Positions 1-5,191 of a stretch of 5,191 nucleotides of DNA are shown here, piece by piece. The DNA is from Chloroflexota bacterium (GTDB lineage Bacteria > Chloroflexota > Anaerolineae > UBA1429): contig JACIWY010000288.1 of the NCBI GenBank assembly GCA_014360745.1, positions 1 through 5,191 on the forward strand, given 5' to 3'. The position numbers and the translations under genes are program-made. The stretch's first letter is position 1, and the number at the start of each line of letters is the position of its first letter. The notes beneath the pieces are model-generated. The model worked only from the letters and a program-made list of their open reading frames with translations, was not told the DNA's origin and made no database searches.

Positions 1-243
1 TGTGCGCACGCCGGTAATAAAGATACCGGCGACTTCGTACTCCCCCGGGCCGTAAATGACGTAAGGGCGCCCTCGAGCTGCGCGGCTGTTGTTATGCCCA
101 ACATCGTCATGACTGATGGTCACCACTTCGGCCGCCATGCGGGGCAACTCGCGCCCTAATTCGGGGCCATACGGATCCATTAGGATATAACGGCCACGTT
201 CACCGACGCGGAAGCAACAGTGGCCATACCAAGTGATCTCCAT
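1..243 (-). CDS. MBL-fold metallo-hydrolase-like protein, N-terminal 81 residues (3' end outside window)
   Basis: This is the N-terminal part of a metallo-beta-lactamase-fold protein of the COG2220 type. The frame is open from the ATG at 243 to the window edge. It starts MEITWYGHCCFRV, matching the 'GHSCF' opening of these proteins with Cys10 where Ser is usual. An early 'MDPYGP' strand (residues 22-27) follows, then the metal-motif region 'TISHDDVGHNN' (42-52) and 'GPGEYEVAGIFITG' (65-78), a hallmark of this subgroup. The canonical HxHxDH metal motif reads H45-D-D47-V-G-H50, so the second His and the Asp are replaced; catalysis is therefore uncertain and no substrate can be named. No signal peptide is seen, so it is probably cytoplasmic. 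The start is fixed by AGAAAGGT 7 bases upstream and by an in-frame stop 15 bases upstream. It lies 12 bases after the foldase gene and is probably in the same operon. Confidence 0.85.
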   Translation of the reverse strand, partial: MEITWYGHCCFRVGERGRYILMDPYGPELGRELPRMAAEVVTISHDDVGHNNSRAARGRPYVIYGPGEYEVAGIFITGVRT

Positions 244-249
244 GCATCG

Positions 250-257
250 ACCTTTCT
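250..257 (-). promoter_or_regulatory. Shine-Dalgarno of the MBL-fold gene, overlapping the foldase stop codon
   Basis: On the minus strand the sequence reads AGAAAGGT, 6 bases before the ATG at 243 (7 bases after the GG). It overlaps the TAG stop (256-258) of the upstream foldase gene. Ribosomes finishing the foldase therefore end on this ribosome binding site, which favours translational coupling. Confidence 0.6.
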
Positions 258-1341
258 ACGGTAGCGTCACGTCTGCAACCCGAATTTCGGCCTTGGCGCG
301 CTGTTCCTCAAGCCAACGCTCGAAGGCGTTCTGCTGTACCACAGGCCATAGCTCGGCCGAGATTTCGCGCGACGGATCGACCTCAAGGACCTGCACAATA
401 TAGAGGCCCGAATCGGTGCGTATAACATCGCTTGTCTGCCGAGGGCGCAGGGCAAAGGCCACTTGGTCGAATTCTGGGGGCATCACCCCACGAGGGATAA
501 ATCCCAGGTCACCTCCCTTGGCCCGTGTAGAGGCGTCTTCCGAAAATTCGCGAGCTACGGCAGCGAAATCCGTGCCTTTTTTGAGTTTAGCCAGCGCTTG
601 TTGCGCCGCCGATTCCTCGGCGAGCAGGATATGGCGCACATGTACCTGTGGCACCCGCCGCTCCAGCGATTGGGTGATCATATCTCGCACCGCCGAGGTA
701 ATGATATCGTTCCGAATCTGCTCTCGAAGCTGATCCAGCGTCATCCCATTGGAGGCTAGCCACTGATTAAAGCGGGTGGCGTCATCTCCGCGCATCAACG
801 CCACCTGCTCTTCCACCTGCTGTGGTGTGACCGTGATCCCATGGGCCGCTGCCGCCTGTTCGATGAGCACCTGATCGACCATCCAGGCCAGCACACGTGC
901 GCGCAAGTGCTGAATTTCTTCTTTGCCCGCCGGTGTGGTGATATCCAGGCCCGGCTGTTTGAGCAAATAGATCTGCGCCTGGGCCGCGCGCAGCTCATAG
1001 GCTGCCCTGCTGATGCCAGTGCCATTCACGCGCGCCACCAGCGAAGCGTCTAGCTCCCCACTTGTGGGGACCGTCGGGGTGGAGATGCTGGAGACCGGAG
1101 GTGCCGTCATCGGCTGCGTCGCGGTTGTCGGCGGCGGCTGAGGTGTCGGCGACCAAATAGGCACTGCCGTAGGCATGACGGGTTGTTGTTGAGCCGTCGT
1201 GGGCGACATTGACTCACGTTGCAGAGTAGGCACGGGCTCGGTCGCCGACGGTGGGGCCTCCGTGTTAAAAGCGGTCGGGGTCGCGCAAGCCGTCAGCCCC
1301 AAGGCCAGAACAAGTATCAAAACGCACCGGCTTGGGCGCAT
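256..1341 (-). CDS. Lipoprotein peptidyl-prolyl cis-trans isomerase (parvulin/PpiC, SurA/PrsA-like foldase)
   Basis: A predicted surface-anchored foldase that isomerises peptidyl-proline bonds of exported proteins. The N-terminus (MRPSRCVLILVLALGLTAC) is a lipoprotein signal with lipobox L-T-A-C, so Cys19 should be lipidated. Residues 20-97 form a low-complexity Pro/Thr/Ser/Gln-rich linker, probably a spacer from the membrane. Residues 100-225 resemble the helical SurA/PrsA N-domain ('VARVNGTGISRAAYEL'). Residues 233-322 are a complete parvulin domain: 'VRHILL' (with His237), 'GTDFAAVAREFSEDAS', 'GGDLGFIPRG', 'MPPEFDQVAFAL', 'SGLYIVQVLEV'. A short helical tail ends the protein. The full length of 361 residues is somewhat longer than typical PrsA proteins, because of the linker. 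The ATG at 1341 has AAAGGA upstream at good spacing. It lies between the unknown gene (40 bases upstream) and the MBL-fold gene (12 bases downstream). The family is secure; its clients are not known. Confidence 0.93.
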   Translation of the reverse strand: MRPSRCVLILVLALGLTACATPTAFNTEAPPSATEPVPTLQRESMSPTTAQQQPVMPTAVPIWSPTPQPPPTTATQPMTAPPVSSISTPTVPTSGELDASLVARVNGTGISRAAYELRAAQAQIYLLKQPGLDITTPAGKEEIQHLRARVLAWMVDQVLIEQAAAAHGITVTPQQVEEQVALMRGDDATRFNQWLASNGMTLDQLREQIRNDIITSAVRDMITQSLERRVPQVHVRHILLAEESAAQQALAKLKKGTDFAAVAREFSEDASTRAKGGDLGFIPRGVMPPEFDQVAFALRPRQTSDVIRTDSGLYIVQVLEVDPSREISAELWPVVQQNAFERWLEEQRAKAEIRVADVTLP

Positions 1342-1355
1342 AACTATCCTTTCTC

Positions 1356-1384
1356 ATTATAGAATACAAGTGGCCTGGTGATCA
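1356..1384 (-). promoter_or_regulatory. Possible weak internal promoter before the foldase gene
   Basis: The minus strand has a perfect TATAAT (1361-1356) with a poor -35, TGATCA (1384-1379), 17 bases upstream. Transcription would begin near 1349, inside the foldase Shine-Dalgarno, leaving almost no leader. It may be chance A/T-richness in the short gap, or a weak second promoter within the operon. Confidence 0.25.
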
Positions 1385-2236
1385 GCACAAATCTCTTTCG
1401 GTGCGCTGCAACCATGCCGGCAAGTCTTTTTCTTCGAGGCCGGCGTAGCGGCAGGCGTAGCGGCAGCTCACACAGATGCCCTTTAAAGGCGCAAGCGGTT
1501 TCTCGCCCTTGATGCTTTCCACCAACTCGATCGCCGCTTTGACCCTTTCCTCCTCGCCCATGGCGATAAGCACTACCGCCCCTTCGGCGCCGCCAGAACC
1601 GCCCGAGGCCACGTGCACCGCCTTGATGCCAAAGAGAATGTCCAATGCCGTGATTTCGGTCACCGGCAGGGTATTGGTCAAACAGTACATGCCAAAATCG
1701 GCGCCCATGGAATAATCCAACGTCTTGGCGCCGGTAACTCGCGAACCCTCAATCACCGAGGCGACTAACTTTTCCAATCCGACGGGCACAATGATCTTGA
1801 GCCCTTGTGAAGTTACCGTGCCGATGATCTGGGCCACCGTGCCGCCATCAAAACCGGATGTGATGACGCCGACATTCCCCTGAGGATCGATGGCGTTGGC
1901 GCCCTTGATGATCACCGTCTCTTTATGAAAATCATCTAGGGCCTCGCGGATCGTCTTGTTCACCGGCTTGCCCTTATAAAGAATCGTCGGGATCGAAGGA
2001 TCTCGAGCTTCGGTAGGGGTCACGCAAAGGATGCCGTGACAGACGATGCCCGCCGTGTAACGTGCAGGCACCGTCGCGCGTCCCAAGAGCTCTTCGATAA
2101 CAAAAGCGTTGCCCGTGCTGCCGGGGATGATCACGTACCCTTTCTCCAAGGCGGCTTTGACTTCCGGCATCTGGGCGACGGCCTTGGCGATCAAGCGTCT
2201 TGACTCGGCGGGAGTGAACACAAAAGCGGCCTTCAC
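1382..2236 (-). CDS. Conserved-looking protein of unknown function with C-terminal cysteine cluster
   Basis: A 284-residue protein that I cannot assign to a named family. It has no signal peptide or membrane segment and is probably cytoplasmic. Visible motifs are 'MKAAFVFTPAESRRLIAKAV' (1-20), a glycine-rich turn 'IIPGSTGNAFVIEELLG' (36-52), 'GIVCHGILCV' (63-72, Cys66, His67, Cys71), 'IIKGANAIDPQGNVGV' (109-124), 'SGFDGGTVAQIIG' (127-139), 'LKIIVPVGLEKLV' (146-158) and 'SGGSGGAEGAVVL' (211-223). The C-terminus carries Cys255-x2-Cys258-x3-Cys262 and a last residue Cys284, which could bind a metal or Fe-S cluster. The glycine-rich beta-turn-helix pattern loosely recalls NagB/RpiA-type or CoA-transferase-like folds, but that is only an impression. 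The GTG start is supported by GAAAGGAG upstream and an in-frame TGA at 2249-2251 that excludes a longer protein. It is the first of three same-strand genes and may head the operon. Confidence 0.9.
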   Translation of the reverse strand: MKAAFVFTPAESRRLIAKAVAQMPEVKAALEKGYVIIPGSTGNAFVIEELLGRATVPARYTAGIVCHGILCVTPTEARDPSIPTILYKGKPVNKTIREALDDFHKETVIIKGANAIDPQGNVGVITSGFDGGTVAQIIGTVTSQGLKIIVPVGLEKLVASVIEGSRVTGAKTLDYSMGADFGMYCLTNTLPVTEITALDILFGIKAVHVASGGSGGAEGAVVLIAMGEEERVKAAIELVESIKGEKPLAPLKGICVSCRYACRYAGLEEKDLPAWLQRTERDLC

Positions 2237-2242
2237 GTTGTT

Positions 2243-2250
2243 CTCCTTTC
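2243..2250 (-). promoter_or_regulatory. Shine-Dalgarno supporting the GTG start at 2236
   Basis: On the minus strand GAAAGGAG lies 6 bases before the GTG at 2236-2234. An in-frame TGA at 2249-2251 lies just upstream, so this GTG is the only plausible start for the unknown protein. Confidence 0.75.
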
Positions 2251-2375
2251 AGTGTGACGAGATGGGTGATGACGAATATCAGCGCCAATCTGGAACGGGA
2301 TATGCCGTACATGTACCACAATCTTGGCTGCACTTCAAACCCGACCCCTAGGGCAAAAGCATACTCTCCGGAACT

Positions 2376-2393
2376 ATCTCCCGAGCGGGAGGT
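2376..2393. repeat. Inverted repeat around CTCCCGAGCGGGAG
   Basis: The core CTCCCG-AG-CGGGAG (2378-2391) is a perfect inverted repeat. It extends by one G-T and one A-T pair to 2376-2393. It lacks a T-tract, so a terminator is unlikely; a protein-binding site about 90 bases upstream of the protease -35 is possible. Confidence 0.5.
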
Positions 2394-2499
2394 TGGGTAT
2401 AGGACAGGGCGAGGGTATCCCCCCCGCCGGCCAAGCGGGGGCTTGGTCTGGTTGGGTATGTCGTTGTCTCTGAATGTCTATATTGTCAGCGGGTATAGG
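2391..2499 (+). repeat. Dispersed direct repeats of GGTTGGGTAT / GGGTAT upstream of and inside the protease promoter
   Basis: The 10-base word GGTTGGGTAT occurs exactly at 2391-2400 and 2450-2459. Its core GGGTAT also occurs at 2413-2418 and 2491-2496. GGGTATAGG is shared by 2395-2403 and 2491-2499. The last copy lies in the spacer between the -35 and -10 boxes of the protease promoter. All copies have the same orientation, as expected if one DNA-binding protein reads them, but no regulator can be named. Confidence 0.5.
2421..2448. repeat. Overlapping, mutually exclusive GC-rich inverted repeats
   Basis: CCCCCGC (2421-2427) pairs with GCGGGGG (2435-2441) around a 7-base loop. Alternatively CCAAGC (2431-2436) pairs with GCTTGG (2441-2446) around GGGG, extended by a G-T and a G-C pair to 2429-2448. 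The two foldings share bases and cannot coexist. No T-run follows on either strand, so this does not look like an intrinsic terminator. Confidence 0.45.
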
Positions 2500-2511
2500 C
2501 TAACATACAAT
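2483..2511 (+). promoter_or_regulatory. Sigma-70-type promoter of the secreted protease
   Basis: TTGTCA (2483-2488, 5 of 6 matching TTGACA) and TACAAT (2506-2511, 5 of 6 matching TATAAT) are separated by exactly 17 bases. It points towards the protease gene, and transcription should begin near 2518, giving a leader of about 95 bases. A GGGTAT word shared with upstream copies sits in the spacer. Confidence 0.65.
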
Positions 2512-2612
2512 AACGAGCGCACGGTCGTTGCGTCTTTATCTACGTAAGGATCGTAGAGTTGCTATTTGGAAGTGGGCGCCTCTATGCTTTAGAGCTGCCT
2601 AGAAGGAGGGGT
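2512..2612 (+). other. 5' leader of the protease mRNA with three short hairpins
   Basis: Three small stem-loops can be drawn: AACGA/TCGTT (2512-2529), TCTACG/CGTAGA (2539-2557) and CTCTA/TAGAG (2580-2594). The first would lie mostly upstream of the predicted transcript start. The third ends 8 bases before the Shine-Dalgarno. Stems are only 5-6 pairs, and no known riboswitch motif is recognised, so regulation is not established. A weaker alternative promoter (TTGCTA at 2559, TATGCT at 2583, spacer 18) also lies here. Confidence 0.3.
2603..2609 (+). promoter_or_regulatory. Strong Shine-Dalgarno of the protease gene
   Basis: AAGGAGG is a full match to the anti-Shine-Dalgarno but sits only 3 bases before the ATG at 2613, closer than usual. 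The only other in-frame start candidate upstream is a TTG at 2559 with no good ribosome binding site. The signal peptide begins properly at 2613, so that start is kept. Confidence 0.75.
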
Positions 2613-5191
2613 ATGAAGTTTCGCACCCTGTGGACTTGGCTCTGTCTGGCCGTTTCGGTAGTCTCCTTGCTTGTCGGAGGGGTGAGTGCACAGGGGCCTC
2701 AGCTCGTGAGGTCAAGCGCGGTAGGCACAGAGCAAGGGCAAAGCATTAAACCTGCCGAGCAGGAGCGGACGGTAGTGGGCGCAGCGAGCTTGGCCCATTT
2801 AGCCGCCGAGGAACGCGCCAAGATCGATCCGTTGCTCCTGAAGCAGCTCTTGGTGCGGCAAAAGGCCCAAGAGGAGCCAGGCCGCCTACATGGCCTTGTC
2901 GGCGCAGGGGAATCGGTCTCTGCAACGGGCGTTGTGACGACGTATCTGGTCTTCCTCAGGGAAGAGACGCTCTCGCGGCCGGAGGTGGCACGTGAGCTGG
3001 CCACCGTTCCTGATCTAGTCGCTCGGCGTCGATTGTTGGTCGATCGGCTTCAGCGTACTGCTCGGGAAAGCCAGGCAGCGCTCAAAGGTTTGTTGGAAGA
3101 ACAACGGGCCGCCGGCCATGTGCGCGATTACCGCAGTTACTGGATCTTTAACGGCTTGGCCGTGGACGGCGATCTCGTCTCGGTGTTAAAACTGGCGGCC
3201 CATCCGGCGGTGGAAGCGATCCGACGCAATCGCGTTCACCACTTGCCGGAGCCTCAACGTCTTTCTTCGGATGTCGCCTCGGAAGGCGCGCAGGATCTCC
3301 CCTGGAACGTGACTCAGATCGGCGCCGATCGGGTGTGGCGCGAATATCACATCACCGGCCGGGGTGTCGTGGTGGCCAATATGGATTCGGGCGTGGATTG
3401 GACCCATCCCGCCTTGCAGCATCGCTATCGAGGCTATAACGAGAGCGATCCAAGCGCCTCGACGCATGATTACAACTGGTTTGATCCGACGCGTACCTAT
3501 CCTCAAGCTCCTGGCCCGAATCGACGGGGCATCAGTGGTTTGTCAGATCACGGTACCCATGTCATGGGCAGCTTGGTAGGAGGTGAACCGGATGGCAGCA
3601 ATTCTGTAGGAGTAGCTCCGGGCGCGCAATGGATTGCCTGCAAGCTGTTCGATGACCAAGGAGATTCTACGGACGAGTGGCTACATGCGGGGTTCCAGTG
3701 GATCTTGGCCCCGACGCGATTGGATGGCACAGCACCTGATCCTGGCAAAGCGCCGCACATCGTCAGCAACTCATGGGGCGACGATAATCCGCTGGACGAG
3801 AGCTTCCGCCGTGACCTGGCCGCCTGGCGCGCGGCGGGGATCTATTCCACTTGGGCGGCCGGCAACACAGGCCCACGGGAAAGGACGATTAACTCGCCGG
3901 CCAGCTTTCGCGAGGCGGTGGCGGTGGGCGCGGTAGATATGTTTGACACGGTAGCCAACTTTTCCAGCCGCGGCCCTTCGCCCTGGGGCGATATCAAGCC
4001 CGATGTGGTGGCCCCTGGCGTGAATGTGCGCTCATGCGTGGCCGGCGGCGGTTATGAGCTATGGAGTGGCACTTCTATGGCCACACCACATGTCGCCGGC
4101 GTGGCAGCCCTACTGCGGGAGGCGGCGGCCGGAAGGCCGGCTGGGCATGGCGTAGAAGCGCCCCTCTCGTTGGCCGAGACAACCCTGATTATCACCAGTA
4201 CGGCTATAGACATTCCTCCCGTCGGCCAGGACAATGCCAGCGGCTATGGCCGTCTGGACGCTCTACAGGCCGTGGGCACCGTCTATCAAGGAGGGGCTTT
4301 CGTCGGCATAGTGACCGACCGAGAGAGCGGGGCAGCCATCGCCGAAGCTACGGTGCGCATGCGTCATCTGGACGGCGGGGGAGAAGTACAGACGACTACG
4401 GCAGCGGATGGAACCTATTCCTTGATGGTCGCTCAGGGGCATTATGTGGTCACGGTCAGTGCTTTTGGGTATGAGCCCGCCATCGTCGACGGTATCGAGA
4501 TCGTAGCCGGGCTGCAAACACAACTCGATCTGGCCTTGCAGCCATTGCCCAAGGGGGTGATTGCCGGACGCATCATCGTGGAGGAAGGCTCACCACCACC
4601 GGCTTTGGTGAGGTTGGTGGGTACTTCGCTGCAGGTGGATACAGACGCTGAGGGACGCTACAGTCTAGAGGTGCCTGTGGGCACATATACGGTGCGCGGC
4701 CTGGCCCGGCTCCCTGGGTACAAAGGTGAGGACGTGCCCAACGTAGCCGTTGTCATCGGCGGTACCGTCGAGGTTGACTTGCATCTGGAGCGCATCCCAC
4801 GCCTTTTGTTGGTCGACGCCGATGCGTGGAGTGGGGAAGAGGTAGCTGCCTACTATGCCGCAGCACTCGATGCATTGCTGTATAGCTTTGACAGGCACCG
4901 CATTGCCGAAGTCCCTGCGGATGTGCCCTCTCATGGGCAGATGGCCCAGTATGATGTAGTGATCTGGGCGCAGCCGGCTACCTCGCCGGGCTTTATAACG
5001 GCTTGGGCGGAGCTATCGGCGTATATGGAGGCGGGCGGCCGATTACTCATCAGTGGGCAGGATATCGGGTATTGGGATGTGGAGGCCGATGCCGGGCGCG
5101 ATTATTACACCTCTTTTCTACATGCCGTCTATGAGGGCGACGAGAGCACCTTGGGGGAGGTTCGAGGAGCGCCCGGGAGCTCTGGGGAGGG
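2613..5191 (+). CDS. Secreted subtilisin-like (S8) serine protease, bacillopeptidase F-like, multidomain, partial (3' end outside window)
   Basis: An open frame of 859 residues continues past the right edge. Residues 1-26 are a signal peptide with a V-S-A cleavage site before Gln27. Residues about 107-207 resemble an inhibitor I9-type propeptide, including the bacillopeptidase F-like 'YRSYWIFNGLAV'. The S8 catalytic domain spans about 230-553: Asp258 in 'VVANMDSGVDWTHP', His313 in 'SDHGTHVMG', oxyanion Asn418 in 'WAAGNTGP' and Ser488 in 'SGTSMATPHVAG'. All key residues are present, so an active endoprotease is expected, exported and autoprocessed. Two carboxypeptidase-regulatory-like beta-sandwich domains follow (about 563-645 and 648-727), both with a 'DG/EG-x-Y-S-L' turn. 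An alpha/beta domain begins at about 730 ('RLLLVDADAW', later 'YDVVIWAQP' and 'GGRLLISGQDIGYWD'), resembling the class-I-amidotransferase-like domains attached to some secreted peptidases. No anchor is visible; the C-terminus is missing. The gene is divergent from the foldase operon and has its own promoter. Confidence 0.95.
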   Translation, partial: MKFRTLWTWLCLAVSVVSLLVGGVSAQGPQLVRSSAVGTEQGQSIKPAEQERTVVGAASLAHLAAEERAKIDPLLLKQLLVRQKAQEEPGRLHGLVGAGESVSATGVVTTYLVFLREETLSRPEVARELATVPDLVARRRLLVDRLQRTARESQAALKGLLEEQRAAGHVRDYRSYWIFNGLAVDGDLVSVLKLAAHPAVEAIRRNRVHHLPEPQRLSSDVASEGAQDLPWNVTQIGADRVWREYHITGRGVVVANMDSGVDWTHPALQHRYRGYNESDPSASTHDYNWFDPTRTYPQAPGPNRRGISGLSDHGTHVMGSLVGGEPDGSNSVGVAPGAQWIACKLFDDQGDSTDEWLHAGFQWILAPTRLDGTAPDPGKAPHIVSNSWGDDNPLDESFRRDLAAWRAAGIYSTWAAGNTGPRERTINSPASFREAVAVGAVDMFDTVANFSSRGPSPWGDIKPDVVAPGVNVRSCVAGGGYELWSGTSMATPHVAGVAALLREAAAGRPAGHGVEAPLSLAETTLIITSTAIDIPPVGQDNASGYGRLDALQAVGTVYQGGAFVGIVTDRESGAAIAEATVRMRHLDGGGEVQTTTAADGTYSLMVAQGHYVVTVSAFGYEPAIVDGIEIVAGLQTQLDLALQPLPKGVIAGRIIVEEGSPPPALVRLVGTSLQVDTDAEGRYSLEVPVGTYTVRGLARLPGYKGEDVPNVAVVIGGTVEVDLHLERIPRLLLVDADAWSGEEVAAYYAAALDALLYSFDRHRIAEVPADVPSHGQMAQYDVVIWAQPATSPGFITAWAELSAYMEAGGRLLISGQDIGYWDVEADAGRDYYTSFLHAVYEGDESTLGEVRGAPGSSGE

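Larger units (their letters stand above)
2237..2612. other. Divergent intergenic region (376 bases)
   Basis: This non-coding stretch separates the minus-strand operon from the plus-strand protease gene. It contains a good plus-strand promoter, inverted repeats and repeated GGGTAT words, annotated separately. A short palindrome, GTACATGTAC, sits at 2307-2316. No convincing minus-strand promoter was found: the best pair (TTGAAG, 17 bases, TACATG, between about 2338 and 2310) matches consensus poorly, yet one must exist here or the region must be read through. No tRNA, known riboswitch or T-tailed terminator was recognised. Open frames crossing it lack ribosome binding sites and protein-like composition. 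Confidence 0.7.

Noticed and set aside
416..759. Plus-strand frames antisense to the foldase gene
   Set aside because: They are antisense to the complete parvulin domain and show no protein-like motifs.
1050..1290. Repetitive-looking segment within the foldase gene
   Set aside because: It encodes the Pro/Thr-rich linker after the lipobox; the low complexity is explained by protein composition, not by a DNA repeat element.
1974..2333. Minus-strand 119-codon frame overlapping the start of the unknown protein
   Set aside because: It lies in another frame over the well-supported gene at 1382-2236, is arginine-rich as out-of-frame GC-rich DNA tends to be, and has no good ribosome binding site.
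2405..2450. GC-rich hairpin as an intrinsic terminator
   Set aside because: No T-run follows on either strand, and no gene ends here because the flanking genes diverge.
2254..2547. Plus-strand open frame of 97 codons in the intergenic region
   Set aside because: It starts with GTG without a Shine-Dalgarno, overlaps the promoter and repeat elements, and its translation shows no domain-like pattern.
2512..2612. Riboswitch or T-box in the protease leader
   Set aside because: The leader is short, stems are only 5-6 pairs, and no conserved riboswitch or T-box core is recognisable.
2699..3004. Minus-strand frame antisense to the protease propeptide region
   Set aside because: Serine/arginine-rich antisense shadow without a start signal; the opposite strand encodes the propeptide.
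4061..4474. Plus-strand 137-codon frame inside the protease gene
   Set aside because: It is a +1/-1 shadow of the subtilase frame, with Gly/Arg-rich composition; the real frame carries the catalytic serine and continues through.

Overview
The window is moderately GC-rich, gene-dense bacterial chromosome. It shows no sign of mobile DNA, CRISPR or RNA genes. It holds three genes on the minus strand, a 376-base divergent intergenic region (2237-2612), and one large secreted-protease gene on the plus strand that runs off the right edge. The proteins look like those of Chloroflexota (Anaerolineae-like) or deep-branching Firmicutes: a proline/threonine-rich lipoprotein parvulin, a metallo-beta-lactamase-fold protein with a 'GPGEYE' motif, and a bacillopeptidase F-like subtilase followed by carboxypeptidase-regulatory-like repeats. 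This lineage call is an impression from protein style, not a computed placement.

Minus strand, in transcription order: (i) 2236-1382, a 284-residue conserved-looking protein of unknown function with glycine-rich motifs and a C-terminal cysteine cluster; (ii) 1341-256, a lipoprotein with a long Pro/Thr linker, a SurA/PrsA-type N-domain and a complete parvulin (PpiC) peptidyl-prolyl isomerase domain; (iii) 243-1, the first 81 residues of an MBL-fold protein whose 3' end lies outside the window. The gaps are 40 and 12 bases and each gene has a good Shine-Dalgarno sequence, so the three are probably co-transcribed.

Plus strand: a well-formed sigma-70-type promoter (TTGTCA, 17 bases, TACAAT, at 2483-2511), a leader of about 95 bases and a strong Shine-Dalgarno precede an open frame from 2613 to the window end. 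It encodes a signal peptide, an I9-like propeptide, a complete S8 subtilisin domain (Asp258, His313, Asn418, Ser488), two carboxypeptidase-regulatory-like beta-sandwich domains, and the start of an alpha/beta domain cut by the window edge.

Functionally, the outward-facing pair is a secreted subtilase and a surface-anchored foldase of the kind that assists folding of exported proteases. A working link between them is inference from adjacency and family knowledge. The least explained parts are the unknown protein at 1382-2236 and the intergenic region, which carries repeated GGTTGGGTAT/GGGTAT words (one inside the promoter spacer) and several inverted repeats. I see no clear new multi-gene system.
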